A stretch of DNA of 64,000 nucleotides, taken from assembly GCA_038049695.1 (NCBI GenBank), contig CP142460.1, forward strand, positions 23,811,001-23,875,000. Direction: 5' to 3'. Within the stretch, counting starts at the first letter, position 1. Every line of letters starts with the position of its first letter. The stretch comes from Cinnamomum chago. Taxonomy: Eukaryota > Streptophyta > Magnoliopsida > Laurales > Lauraceae. The notes under the pieces were generated by a model that was not told the DNA's origin, did not search any database, and saw only the letters and a list, made by a program, of their open reading frames with translations. Of the stretch, positions 1 through 11,639 are shown piece by piece. The position numbers were made by a program, and so were the translations under genes.

Positions 1-1078
1 TTAGGCGCATGAACCATCAAACTTAGGCTATTTGCACCCTAGGATTAGATCGGATTTCCCCGTTAGGTAGCTTAGAGCATTAGGTTTCGCTACATCACTT
101 TTCTTGTTCCGTTAGGGGACTGGGAGAGCTGATGTGGACGGTCTAGGACCTTAGGTTAGGGTTAATTCGATGATCTGTAAGAAAACATTAATCACGTAAA
201 TCCAAGTAAAATTCCTTAGTTAGGCCCTTCTAGCCCAATATAAAAAATCCATAAAAACTATAAAACCAACAAAATAAACCCAAAAAAGATTTTTCCTTTA
301 TTTCTTCCTCCACCTCAGGTGCCAGATATTTAATCGAACTTAATGATAAAAGGGAATAAAGAACTGACTTCTAAAATTGAATAAATGAGAATAATTAGAT
401 GAGATGAGTGATTTCACACACTTTGCATATTTTTATTTCGGCCCATCGGCCACCGTCTAAATCAATCACGGCCCATCGACCACCTTTAATCAATTACAGC
501 CCATCAGCTTTCACTTTTATCACTCGTGTATCGCACACGAAAAACATAGAAATCACAAGTCGAAGTCTCATTTGCATCATCATTTTGATTTGAAAAGTCA
601 GCCTTTAAACCCTATTTTGCCAAGGGATTAGAAGGGGGTACCCGGGAACGGGGTCGGTCCTCTTCTTAAATATTTAGCACCTTCCCCCCTTTTATTTTCC
701 TTATTTTAATTATTTTGTTTTACTTGGGTACACTATGATTTTTTTATGTGAGGATTAACCTTATTTGGACTTTGACTCATAACCCTGAATTGACCCTATA
801 TTAAGGAGACCCGAAGAGACCCAAATTAATGTGACAGGAAAACCGTCGTGTGTTGCCGGCAGCACATTAGACAAGTGGAAGAACCCACCCATTTATTTCT
901 CTCATTTTTCTTCGGCTTTCGTCGAAGAATGATGTTATGGCCGTTACTGTAGCTGGCGATCGGGATCCGTCGATTTTGAGGGTAGTCAAATTCCTCACTT
1001 TCGATGTAAAATTTAAATAGCACATATAGATGAATGACGATCTCCCTCCCCTAGGGGAACCAAAATTCACATCCGACA
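1..1078 (+). mobile_element. Partial 5' LTR of LARD-like retroelement
   Basis: This stretch aligns along its whole length with the last 1.1 kb of the LTR at 4269-6760 (position 1 matches about 5654). Shared landmarks are the GGCCCATCGGCC repeats, the GGTACCCGGGAACGGGG block near 640 and the end near ATCCGACA. The missing first 1.4 kb lies upstream of the window. The two copies differ by scattered substitutions and small indels, so the element is not very recent. The window opens inside the element. Confidence 0.85.
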
Positions 1079-2827
1079 CCTAGTAAATTAAATTTTTGAA
1101 GAGAAATCAACTTACTAAATGAATAACTAAGGCTAAACTCAAATTTAAAATTAAAACCAAAATTGAACTTAAAATAAGAGAACTAAAATACTTAAAATTA
1201 AACTTAAACTTAAACTTAAACTTAAACGTAAATTAAAGACTTAACTCAACAAAGCCGAGAAAAAGGATGCGTACCTTGTAGTTCCTCAGCTCATTTAAGA
1301 TGAAATGGTAGCTCCGTTGCACTCCTCCTTGCCTCTCCATGCTGAAATCAATCGAGGTTGTCATAGAACACCCTCCACCCTCTTTTTGGTTTTCTCTGCA
1401 AAAAACAACAGGTTAACCATCAATAAAATCCACCAACCAACCAATAACAACGAACTTAATAGACACAAAAAAATAATAATAATAAAAACCAACTCACCAA
1501 TGATTAAAAAAACCAACTAAAAGAAAGAAACGAATAAACAAAACAAAACAAACCAAACAACAAAAGCAAATTAAAAATGAACAAAACCAAATTTAAAATT
1601 CAATTAATCCACAACTAAGCTAAAAGACAAAGTTAAAACACACCCCATAACCACAATCAACAAGAAATGATAATAAAACACAAATTTCTATGGTTTGCAT
1701 GCATACATCATTCATAGGAAATATAACTTTACCACTCCTCGACACATCACTTTATTCCATACTCCTTAGCATCTTTACCACTACATCTCACTCCATTTCA
1801 CTTCACCTCACTACACCACGACCACATTTGTAATACATCACTCATCCAGCACCACACATCCCATATAAACACACCAAAAAGAAAAAAAAAAGAATCAAAA
1901 CCGTCCCCTTTAATCCAAAACAATAAAACACATAAAAATTCACCAAAAACTGAATCTAAATTAACTAAAATATTCAACAAACCCAATCACACCAACTAAT
2001 TCATTAATTTCCACGAATTGCACAAAATCCCCTATTTTCCCAAAATTTTCCCTAAATCCTGTTAGGCATTGATCTCCCCATCAACATGTCCATTTTTAAT
2101 TTAATCAGAGGCTAGGACCTTCATCCCCAAGCTAAAGCGGACATGCCCCACCATTTCCATGAAGACCCATCACCTGTATGGCCATCACAGCTAATGGTCG
2201 AACCCCATTCCACATCTTAGAACTTCATCTAAGGAAACAGAAAGAAGATAGAAAACTTGGAGGTATATGCCATAGAATTTGAACAAACCTAATCCATGGT
2301 CTACTCCTAAAGCTATCTTTGACCAATCATTATCCTCTTTGCAAAAGTAGGACCGGACCACTTGAGTTCAAGATTTTTGGATAAAAATAATGAAAAGTGA
2401 AAGAAAGGGGACCATGTCCAATTCAAGGACAAAAACACAAACAGCCTAAAAATCACAAACCAATTCAAAAGAACACTAGAATGAGTAAAAAGTTTAAGGA
2501 ATTTAAACTTGAACATAAATATGATAAAACCCACCAACACACACGATCAAACAACATAATTAAAACAATTAATCTAAAAACAAAAAAAAACTAATGAAAC
2601 TTAAACAATCGACTTAGACAAGAAACACCACTCAGATAAAAAATGAGTTGAGAGCTCTCACATTCGGAGTTCGGAATTGAAGGAAAATATGCAAAGGAGA
2701 GTAAAGGTGCTCCCTGCACACAAAATGTGGAAAAGCAATGCTTTGAAAGGCTGGGTGCCAACCACGCTTACACCCATTTCTGCCTCGTGAGCCTAAGAAA
2801 TTGGCAAAAATGATGACTAGACGAAAA

Positions 2828-2945
2828 AACAAAAAAAAAAAAAAAAAAAAAAGAAAAAAAAGGAAAAAAAATAAAAAACAAAAAACAAAAAAAATAAAAA
2901 CAAAAACAAAAAAAAAATAAGAGAAAAAAACAAAAAACAAAAAAG
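2828..2945. repeat. Low-complexity interrupted A tract
   Basis: About 120 bases of A broken by single G, C or T residues. The open frames read on the minus strand here, rich in Phe and Leu, are artefacts of this composition. It lies in the LARD interior. Confidence 0.9.
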
Positions 2946-3899
2946 GAAGTTAAAGAAGCACACACACAAAAGCACGACACACATGGTCAAACCAAATATC
3001 CCATCACAAGGGGTCCAGTCACATCATGTGCACATTAGTCCCATCACGCATACATCTAGCATTGTGCATTGCATCCCATGTCATCTCCATCAATAGAAAT
3101 TAGAATGATTCCCTCTGCAAATTATAAAAAAAAATACTAATGACAAAAAACGCAGAATCTTTTAGTGTCTGTTCAATACAGGTTCCCAAAGCTAAAGTAA
3201 AAACACCAAAGGTGAAGGACCATCAAGCACACTGATGGAGATTGATGACAAGTTCACAAGCTTCGGCAAACAAACAACGAAAGAAAGCGACAGCGATCCC
3301 CAATATTGGATTTGCGGAAAGCTCTTCAGGTAAGTACACCTAACTATGGATTTTCATGATTTTACCTCACGTCCGGAAATTGAGACGCCGTAGGCCTCCC
3401 TTAAGCGCTTATAATTGGTACGGCGATCATAATATCGTGTTATCACGAATTATGGTGTTTGCCGACTCAAATCTTGACGTTGGAGAATGGAATCCGTGTA
3501 ACTCGAAACTCTCCATGATAAGCACGAAATGATGATTGAGTCTATCCCACGTTCTCATCTAGGCTTGGGTGAAGACCGAGATCCCTAGAGAGTGACGGTT
3601 ATTCCGGAGGACATTTTCCATTGATTTAGATTTTTTCGATGCATACCTGAGTTTCAAAGTAAAAATCTCTTAAAAAAATGCATCTCATTCTCACATGCAC
3701 CTCACACCATTGCTTGAACTATGTTTGTGATTACCTTTAAGATCTCCATTATTGCTAGTTAGTTTTAACTATGCCTTAAACATTCAACTGTGGATGAAAG
3801 TCAAAAGACATTATATATGACAAATTGAATAGAACTCTATTGCAAGAACAAATAAAATTCTAATAGTGGCTTAGTCAATCGAAAGATCGACTTTTGATT

Positions 3900-4045
3900 C
3901 AGAGCACTGGGGCACAGTTCCCGCCATCACTTTAAATTAAACAACCGGGACACAGTTCCCACCATCACTTTAAATTAAACAACTGGGGCACAGTTCCCAA
4001 CCTGCCATGTGGCAATACCACGGGCACCGAGGCACAGTTCTCGGG
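3900..4045. repeat. Short tandem repeat around CACAGTTCCC
   Basis: Four copies of a unit containing GGGCACAGTTCCC or a close variant, the first three spaced about 45-50 bases apart. Copies 1-3 share the tail CATCACTTTAAATTAAACAA. The array sits upstream of the polypurine tract in the LARD interior, a region that is often repetitive in plant Gypsy elements. Confidence 0.8.
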
Positions 4046-4249
4046 TTTCTAATCAAATCAGTAGGCACGTAACTTATTCTTTTTTATTTTTCCCTTGCAT
4101 CAGGATCGATCCTAGAAAAGTGAACCTCACTTCAAAACAAGTTTGAAATTTCATACATGCGTAGGCGGCCAATCCTGCGAGCTCAAAAGCTCCCGTGAGT
4201 CATCAGTGGTGTGTCTACTTTCTTTGGAGCACAACTCTCCACGTGTTGT

Positions 4250-4268
4250 TCTCCAAAGAGGGGCATAC
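4250..4268 (+). other. Polypurine tract of LARD-like element
   Basis: The run AAAGAGGGGCATAC lies directly before the TGTAGACACC start of the 3' LTR. Its position and purine content fit the plus-strand primer of reverse transcription and set the element's orientation as plus. Confidence 0.65.
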
Positions 4269-4784
4269 TGTAGACACCTCATTTGGCCCCCTATGATAGC
4301 CTTAAACACTTATCATATATAATGATGCCCCCATTTCACCCATAATTGAATGGTTAATGGCATAATTTAGATTAATTAATGACGATGAAGATGCTTGTTG
4401 ATGATTTTCGACTTAGTTCGACGATTTATAGAAATTGTGAGAGAAAATACCAAATCACATTGAGATCTCGAGTTCAACCCACTACTCATACCATGCATGG
4501 ACTACAACGCTACACAAGCCCCTTCCAGACTACATAGAACACACTCAGGTTGCTCCTAAAGAGATTACACTTAGTTTGCCTAAGTACGATACGATTAGCA
4601 TGAATTAAGAGGTTAGAATCATTGATCGAAGCATCCCTTACTTTTCCTGATCTATGACCACTAAGGTGTATGGACCAATAGATTCTACATTCTGAGAGCT
4701 TTTCGACGTTATGTGGAACGTCCAAGTCCGACTAACGGATCAAAAGATATGGCCCTCAGAAGACTACGCAAGCGGTCCTGCACC

Positions 4785-5225
4785 AGGGACACACTTGGGC
4801 GCCAATATAGGTGCGCCCAAGTCCCAAATTGCTGTGTGTGCGCCCAGGTCCCAAGATCACACTTGGGCGCACCTATGAGTCCCTGGTTGCCTCAAAAAGC
4901 ACTTTAGTGCATATTTAGGTGGGGTCCGCTCTACCATTCGTAGTTCCGACCCAACCTCAGCCCCAAAATGATTCGAAACCGAACCATAAGCCCACTTCAC
5001 CCCAAGGGAAGACCCCAAGTCACAGGACCCACCTGGGCGCACACAAGTCTCCATTATTTTGTTCAAAATTCAATCCGGAAACTATCCAAACCTGATCCCT
5101 AGGTTCATTAAACTTTAAAATTGGACGTGGGCGCCACCATGTGTGCGCCTAAATCAAGGAACCAACTTGGGCACACCTATGTGTGCACCCAAGTCCTAAG
5201 ACCCACATGGGCGAACACAAGTCTC
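4785..5225. repeat. Cluster of TGGGCGC/GCGCCCA palindromes in LTR
   Basis: The words CTTGGGCGC and GCGCCCAAG recur at least eight times, in both orientations, over 440 bases, joined by short spacers such as CACCTATG. The cluster lies upstream of the LTR TATA box. It may be regulatory or a hairpin-forming relic. The function is not shown by the sequence. Confidence 0.7.
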
Positions 5226-5314
5226 CCAAAACCCTAAATCTCCTTGGTTTGCGTGAAGCCTCTAGAAACTTGTACACATAGCAACCCTAACCCTTCTTCC
5301 ACGCCAAAAACCCC

Positions 5315-5323
5315 TATAAAAAG
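5315..5323 (+). promoter_or_regulatory. TATA box of LARD LTR promoter
   Basis: TATAAAAAG lies inside the 3' LTR, about 20-25 bases before a purine-rich stretch (GAGGCTACTAAAAAGAG) that would suit the transcript start and U3/R boundary. Confidence 0.55.
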
Positions 5324-6089
5324 ACCTCTTATACCATTTGCAAAGGAGGCTACTAAAAAGAGAGAAAAGTAGAAGAAAATAGAGAAAAAGAGAGAGGTCA
5401 CAAAGGAAATCTTTCGAATCTAGAAGAAAGGAAAAGGAAGTGCACTTTGGTTCTCCAAGATCAGCAATGGAGAAGGCCTCCCAAAGCTATGGATTTGCAC
5501 AAGAGCTCCAGTTTAGGACTTGAAGATTAGGAATCCAAACCGGTATTTCTAGATTTAGTTTTCTTTTTATTTAACTATCAATCATCATTAGTAGTTAGAA
5601 ATATGCTTAGGATCATGCATACATATGGTTAGGAACCCTACTTAACAAATTGCTTAGGCGCAGGAACTATCGAAGTTAGGGTACTTGCACCCTAGGATAA
5701 TATCAGATTTCTACATTAGAAAGATAAGAGCATTAGGTTTCGTCCCATCACTTTTCTTATTCCGTTAGGGGACCGGGAGAGCTGATGTGGGCGGTCTAGA
5801 ACCTTAGTTTAGGCTTAATCTGATGATCAATAATAAAGTACTAATCACGTAAATCCAAGTAAAATCCCCTAGTTAGGCCCTTCTAGCCCCAATATAAAAA
5901 ATCCCTAAAAACTATAAAACCAACAAAATAAACCCAAAAAGATCTTTCCATTATTTCTTCTTCCACCTTAGGTGCTAGATATTTAATCGAGCTTAATGAT
6001 AAAAGGGAATGAAGAACTGATTTCTAAAATTGAATAAATGAGAATAATAAGATGAGATGGGTGATTTCACACATTTTCCATATTTTTAT

Positions 6090-6200
6090 TTCAGTCCATC
6101 GGCCACCTCCAATTCAATTTCGGCCCATCGGCCACTCTAAAACAAACACCGGCCCGTCGACCACCTTCAATCAATTATGGCCCATCGGCCTTTAACCTTT
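6090..6200. repeat. GGCCCATCGGCCACC tandem repeats in LTR
   Basis: Four imperfect copies of a unit of about 30-37 bases built on the near-palindrome GGCCCATCGGCC. The matching part of the 5' LTR (about 437-510) has three copies, so the array changes in number between the two LTRs. Confidence 0.75.
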
Positions 6201-6764
6201 ATCACTCGTGTATTGCACACGAAAAACACAAAAATCACAAGTCAAAGTCTCATTTGCATCATCATTTTGATTTGAAAAGTCAGCCTTTAAACCCTATTTT
6301 GCCAAGGGATTAGAAGGGGGTACCCGGGAACGGGGCCGATCCTCTTCTTAAATATTTAGCACCTCCACCCTTTTATTTTCCTTATTTTAATTATTTTGTT
6401 TTACTTGGGTACACTATGATTTTGTTATGTGAGGATTAACCTTATTTGGACTTTGACTCATAACCCTGAATTGACCCTATATTAAGGAGACCCGAAGAGA
6501 CCCAAATTAATGTGACAGGAAAACCGTCGTGTGTTGCCGGCAGCACATTAGACAAGAGGAAGAACCCACCCATTTATTTTCTCCCATCTTTCTTCGGCTT
6601 TCGTCGAAGAACGATGTTATGGCCGTTACCGTAGCTAGCGATCGTGATCCATCGATTTTGAGGGTAGTCGGAATCCTCATTTTCGATGTAAAATTTAAAT
6701 AGCATACATAGATGAATGGCGATTTCCCTCCCCGGGGGGAATCAAAATTCACATCTGACACCAG

Positions 6765-7295
6765 CGAAGATAGAAGCAGGTGAATTGGGAGAGACCGACG
6801 AATGCCATGGAGATTCAGAGTTTTCTCGGCTTAGCAGGCTACTATCGCAGATTCGTCAAGAGCTTCTCCACGATTTCAGCACCATTGACCAAGCTAAAGT
6901 GGAAAGATGTATCGTTCGTATAGTCAGATGCTTGCAAGGACAACTTCCAGGAACTAAAGGAGAGACTGACGACAGCACCGATCTTGTCTTTACCTACCGG
7001 CAACGGCGGATTTGTAGTCTTCACCGACGCTTCGGGGACCGTTCTAGGTTGTGTCTTGATGCAGGAGGAGAAGGTCATTGCCTATGGATCACGCCAGCTG
7101 AAAGAACATGAGAAGAAGTACACCACACACAACTTGGAGCTAGCAGCGGTCGTTTTTACGTTGAGATTATGGTGGCACTATCTCTATGGGGAGAAATTTG
7201 AAGTGCATTCAGACCATCGCAGCTTGCAGTACCTTTTCACTCAGAGTGACCTCAACAACCGACAGAGGAGATGGATGGAGTACATCAAGGATTAA
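6765..7295 (+). mobile_element. Gypsy RT-RNase H relic
   Basis: Translation gives the end of a Ty3/Gypsy reverse transcriptase ([14 protein letters not shown]-like thumb motif) followed by an RNase H-like domain with TDAS, the YGSRQLK-H-EKKY-THNLEL block and the SDHRSLQYL motif. These are diagnostic of plant Gypsy pol. Only this internal slice of pol remains; gag, protease and integrase are absent. It is a broken fossil. It starts right after the LARD LTR and ends shortly before a separate plus-strand promoter. Confidence 0.85.
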
Positions 7296-7389
7296 AACTT
7301 CCCTATCAACCAGCAGAGGAGATGGTTGGTCATTCAACGAAAATGAAGCGATGCGTGCCTTCAGGAATTGGAACGGGCACCATATCGTC

Positions 7390-7398
7390 TATAAATAG
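7390..7398 (+). promoter_or_regulatory. TATA box upstream of PF04195-like gene
   Basis: TATAAATAG lies 264 bases before the first ATG of the transposon gene at 7654. The intervening stretch looks like a plant 5' leader: CT-rich, with GGGTTTTAGGGTTT. This suggests the gene once had its own promoter rather than relying on an LTR. Confidence 0.5.
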
Positions 7399-7653
7399 GG
7401 CTTGTTCCTCCGTTGTCTCTTTCACTTTTGCATTTCATTGGAAAAAGCTCTGCTGCAAGAAAGAAAAGAACCTTGTCAGAGCTTTGCTGGAAGTTTGACT
7501 TACCGAACCGGAGCTTGGAGTCTGTCTCCTCTCTATGAGTTTTTCTTCCCTATCCCTGTCTTTGCACACCGCCTTTCTCTGTTTAGGGGTTTTGCTTTAG
7601 GGTTTTAGGGTTTCTATCTCTGCCCCTTTTCCAATATCACCACTCGTAGAAGA

Positions 7654-9479
7654 ATGGGATCTTATAGGAGTTGGGCGGAGACCCCTGAGGTCATGGCCTA
7701 CTTCAGGGAGATGTATGGGGTCCCAGAGGACGTCCCAATGGAACTGGATGACCCGAAGAACCTCTTCGAGGGTCGATCCTTCCGGGATCGCTGAATGTCA
7801 TTCCCGTTAGTCTCAATAATAGAGGGAGGGGTTAGGTTCCCCGTCCACCCTCTGCTCAGGGCTTGGATGGCGACATGGCACCTCGGCCCATGCCAGCTGA
7901 TGCCCAATGGCTTCAAAGTCATAATGGGCATTGCCGAGCTCAATAAGATTCTGGGCAGAAACCTCGGTGTCCATGACATCGAGGACGTATATGACCTGTG
8001 CAAGACCACCGGGGACGGTCACAGTTACTATCTCCATGGGAAGCCAAAGATGAAGCCCTTCGTCCATGATCTGGAGGACTCAAACAGACACGCCAGGGAC
8101 GATCGCCTGCTCGTCTCTGGCAACTGGGAGTTCGAAAAGGACGAGACCGAGGTGGAGAAATTGTACAGGATTCCTCGACTCTTCAGGAATCCTCCAAGTA
8201 ATTACCTAGCTCAGAGTGTTATTTATTCCTTCTGTTGTCTTGCCGAGCTGATATTATCTTTTGTCGTGCAAAGAGCAGCCAAAGGAGGCAGGGAGCTGAG
8301 CGCTCCAGCTGGAAGCGAAACGACAGCTGGCTGAAACTCGTGCGCGAGTATCACGACCATAATGGGCGAGCTGCCTGGTCCTTGCTCGGATCGAGCCGAG
8401 GTACCACACGTACATCAAGAGGAAGGAGCTCGATCCCGCCAGCTCGGAGGCTGTTGATTTGGCCCAGCTCGTTGAAAGCTACTCGTCTCCCTCCAACCGT
8501 GAAGAAGAGAGGGGAGAGGAGATGGAGAAAAGGTGGCCTGTTGTGAAGGTGAAAAACCTGGGGGGGAAACTTTTTCGAGCTCGAACTCCCTCTTCCTCAG
8601 CAGTCTCGTGGAGCGCCGAGGGTTTTACTGCTGCTGCTCGGGATGTTGCCTCGGGGAGCACCGAGGGTTCTGCTGGTGCTGCTGCTATTGCCGACCGCAC
8701 TGCTGCTGGAACTATTGTTGCTGGTGCTGGTGCAGCTCGGCAGCTTTCCGCCGAGACCCCAAGGGAGGGAGGTCAAGCTGAAAAGAGGCTGCGGTCTGAG
8801 GGCCGTGCCTCGAGAGCTCAGCAGCAGTCTGCTGAAGGGGCTAAAGAGAAGGCCTCAAGGGAGATGAGGCACCGGGGCGAGGGCTCATCAGAAAGAGGCC
8901 CTGGCTCCTCAGCCTATGGGGGCGGCTCCATGGAGCCCAAGCCTCCAGTTCGGGCCTGGGAGGCCCATGACGGTGAATACTGTCTAACCAGCAGTCCATC
9001 AGTCATTGCTGCTTTTACCAACGTGTGAGCCCTGCCACTCGAAATGCAGAGGCACAAGGGAGGGAATGACGTGACATTGTTATCTTCATCTCTGCAGTCG
9101 AATTTCTCGGTAAGTGTCCGATGCAGATCTTCGAGTAGCATTGTTCCTGTTCACTTCTCTCTAACTTTGTCTTATTTCTCAGACTGCGCAAAGGGTTCAG
9201 GTGGTCCTAGAGAGGGCCCATGAAAGTGGTTCCAAGGTCGAGAAGCTGGAAACAGAGAAGAAAAAACTCACTGCGGCCTTGGAGGGAAGTAGCCGGAAGC
9301 TGAAGGCGGCGGAGGAGAAAATAAGCAGCCAGGGGGCAGAAATGGAGTTTGCTCTCCAAGAGCTTAGTAATGTGAAGGTCGAGAGCCATGAGCTGAGAGG
9401 CGTGGTCGCGATCAAGGAAAAGAAGATTCTCGCACTTGAGGCTGAGCTGGTAAAGCGGGATGCCCAGCTCGAGATGGTG
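7654..9479 (+). pseudogene. PF04195-like 'gypsy type transposon' gene, first part
   Basis: The reading starts MGSYRSWAETPEV and continues into the motif FPVHPLLRAWMATWHLGPCQLMPNGFKVI-like, typical of the plant family annotated as putative gypsy type transposon (PF04195). A low-complexity Ala/Glu/Ser region follows, then a coiled coil rich in Glu, Lys and Leu (about 9200-9480). Proteins of this kind are usually encoded as an extra gene of Tat-like Gypsy elements, and their molecular role is not known to me. It is broken by several changes and split by the CACTA insertion at 9480; the remainder lies at 15774-16105. Family assignment is from motif memory. Confidence 0.65.
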
Positions 9480-9840
9480 CACTACAAAAAAAATGTCTTA
9501 ATGAGTCACTTTTAAAGTGTCTTAAAAAGTGGCTTGTGTCGCTTTTCTGATTACTATGCAAGCGTCTTATCTGCCGGCGTCACTAAAAGTTCGTAAAAGC
9601 GTCTCAAGAAATACATTTGTTGTGTCAGTTTCTATTATCAAAGTGACAGAAAAAAATGGTTACTTGTGTCACTTTAAACCCAAAAGTGACACTGAAATAA
9701 CTTAAAAGCGTCACAAGAAAGATAACTTTGTTGTCTCCCTTTTCAAAAGCAGTGATCAATATGTTGTTTTCGGACCAAAAGTGACATAAGTAGTCATCAG
9801 TTGTGACAGTTTCCATAGAAGCGAGATACCATCCATTTTT
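9480..9840. repeat. Left subterminal repeats of CACTA 1
   Basis: At least eight short words of the type AAAGTGACA, GTCACTTT or AAAGCGTCAC occur in both orientations within 360 bases of the left end. In En/Spm-like elements such repeats bind the transposase accessory protein. The same word family recurs at the right end. Confidence 0.8.
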
Positions 9841-10211
9841 TTTAAAAATAAAAGTGCAATATATACATTACTAATAACATGCTACAGTATGGATACACTT
9901 TCAAATCACTAAACCCGCCTTACAAAATATGCAAAAAAACATAGATAACAACATTCAATAAGAACCATTTCATTAATTGGAAATTAATCACCATTCACAT
10001 TAATCACCATTCACCATTCACCACATGAAAGAATATGAGGGTGTCAATTACAAATATGGCAATGTTGTACAGCAATACCAATATAGGTCTTGTTGCTATC
10101 AGCACAAAACATGAAAAGTAAAAGCCCCAACTTTTTAAGCTTTTACAAGAATTTTTGCACATAAATGAATTCCTTAATTATCATAATTGAAACATTTTGA
10201 AAATCAATACA

Positions 10212-10514
10212 TCATAGCAACTCCAGCATCTGCGAACACATCAACTGCAGTAACTGACAAACGTGGTGGCAACCATCTGAAAGTTGTTGTTCATTTGATA
10301 AACAATCTCTCAGATCTCGTGATGAAATCAGATGGGCAGCTTTGTCGCAACAGTTGAAGTCTTCAGTACCTAAATTTTCAGTGGATGTTTCAAAGAGTCT
10401 TTTGTACCCTGTAAGCCGGTCACGACACACAACAAAGCGTGCAGAGAAGCTGCTTCTTGCAGATGATTTCCTGCCCTCAACGTATTGAAAAAGTAAGGCT
10501 AAATTATTTTCCAT
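10212..10514 (-). CDS. Unidentified open frame inside CACTA 1, possible captured exon
   Basis: A 100-codon frame starts MENNLALLFQYVEGRKSSARS and ends CSQMLELL with a stop. Its middle, SARFVVCRDRLTGYKRLFE, has protein-like composition and looks more like a real coding exon than a chance frame. I do not recognise the family. It is co-oriented with the other captured fragments and lies furthest downstream from the BRCA2 start, so it could be a terminal exon of a fourth captured gene. It could also be the remnant of a CACTA accessory gene. A Cys/His-rich patch near residues 75-95 is not an obvious zinc-finger pattern. Confidence 0.4.
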   Translation of the reverse strand: MENNLALLFQYVEGRKSSARSSFSARFVVCRDRLTGYKRLFETSTENLGTEDFNCCDKAAHLISSRDLRDCLSNEQQLSDGCHHVCQLLQLMCSQMLELL

Positions 10515-10519
10515 TCATT

Positions 10520-11639
10520 CTCAGTTCCCAAATGCATACATGATCCCACATCTGCACATACACACAACTAGAAAAGAAGAACGCAAAGAAATGGTATTGC
10601 AATCTTCAAAAGGACAAAAGACTTTAAAAAATTGAAAAAAGTCAAGCTACATTAGCATACAAAATTCAGAAAAAAAGAAATACTAAAAAAACAGGAAAAA
10701 TAAACAAATTGTGGATTCTTTTCATCCTTTTTCAACCAAGCAAATAGTGTAATGATCACAAACCTCTTCTCATAGTAAGAGAACAGCTCAAGCTTAGTAA
10801 ACTCCCTAAACCAATAAAATAAAATAAATTGTTTTATCCTAGCTCCGCCAGCTCAAGTCAAAAATCACACTTAATGCTAGTTGGATGCAACAATATTTTG
10901 AAAATAAAATCATCTTACTGATGATCATCATCACAGCCTCTTCCAATAAAAAATTTATGAACATGGCATGTCCTTTTTAAGTTCAAGAACTTCTAACATT
11001 CCAACTAAAGATGTTCACGATCTACATCTTACCAAAAGTGTTTTTCATTGTAGCTTTGATAAGCAGAGAAGTAAACTTGTGAGTTGATATAGAAAGCAGA
11101 TTGCAATGAATTTTAGAATTGAGAGAGAGGTGAGATGTGTTGAGAAGCATACTCCTGGAGGCAGCTTTCCAGCTTTGATTTTGAAAGAGATGGGCTTATG
11201 GAGATTTCCATGCCTGTTGAAGCTGTTGGAGAGAGATTGAACAAAGAGAAAAAGGAAAGGACACTGGTGAAACAAGCATTATTTTGCAAGTCACCCCACC
11301 TAAAGAACAAAGTGAGGTCGGCTTGTTTCTGCACAAATATTCAAAGATCAGGAATTGAGACATCTGGTATCAGACCTATTTACAGGACAAAAATCTATGT
11401 GGCACACCTGTAATTAGAAGAAACCTTTATTCAAGCCCATTTTTTTGGAACTAAAAATTTCTGTGAGGATATATGCTTTGCTGTGTCTCTCTCTGTGAAC
11501 CAGAGGCAATTTTGCGAGCTAAATATGTTCAAACGCAGTCGCAGTTCTTGGAAAATCCTTACCGTATATATGAGACGCTTGCAACTGCTGTTGTTGGGCG
11601 GAATTCCATGCGCTTAGTGTACAATGACGCCACCCAATT
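10520..11639. other. CACTA 1 interior with no identified gene
   Basis: This holds mostly AT-rich intron-like sequence. Two short protein-like stretches occur: a minus-strand one near 11113-11210 (SKSKLESCLQEYASQ) and a plus-strand one near 11500-11640 (NPYRIYETLATAVVGRNSM). I cannot assign either. An abrupt change of character at about 11637, where similarity to TELO2 stops, may be a capture junction. Confidence 0.4.

Larger units (their letters stand above)
1079..4268 (+). mobile_element. Non-coding interior of LARD-like retroelement
   Basis: About 3.2 kb between the two LTRs holds no recognisable gag, protease, integrase or reverse transcriptase on either strand. Its small reading frames are compositional accidents. 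This fits a large retrotransposon derivative (LARD), which must be moved by enzymes of another Gypsy element. The first half is A-rich and contains runs built on AACTTAAA (about 1195-1235) and an A-tract at 2828-2945. I see no convincing tRNA primer-binding site right after the 5' LTR. Orientation is set by the purine-rich tract at the right end. Confidence 0.7.
4269..6760 (+). mobile_element. 3' LTR of LARD-like retroelement
   Basis: The 2.49-kb LTR begins TGTAGACACC after a polypurine tract and ends CATCTGACA, so it has the usual TG...CA limits. Its last 1.1 kb is duplicated at 1-1078. It holds a TATA box near 5315, an A/G-rich start-like stretch just downstream, a cluster of GGGCGC palindromes (4785-5225) and GGCCCATCGGCC repeats (6090-6200). 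Its right end abuts a Gypsy reverse-transcriptase relic, so the element seems to have landed in or beside older Gypsy DNA. The target duplication cannot be tested because the left end is outside the window. Confidence 0.8.

Noticed and set aside
2632-2980. Minus-strand Phe-rich frames of 70-102 codons
   Set aside because: They run through the A tract at 2828-2945 and have no features beyond that composition.
6761-6766. Target duplication for the LARD-like element
   Set aside because: The left end of the element is outside the window, so no comparison is possible.
8235-9141. Several overlapping frames on both strands in the PF04195-like gene
   Set aside because: GC-rich, Ala/Ser-rich coding sequence gives long shadow frames; only the frame with the family motif was kept.
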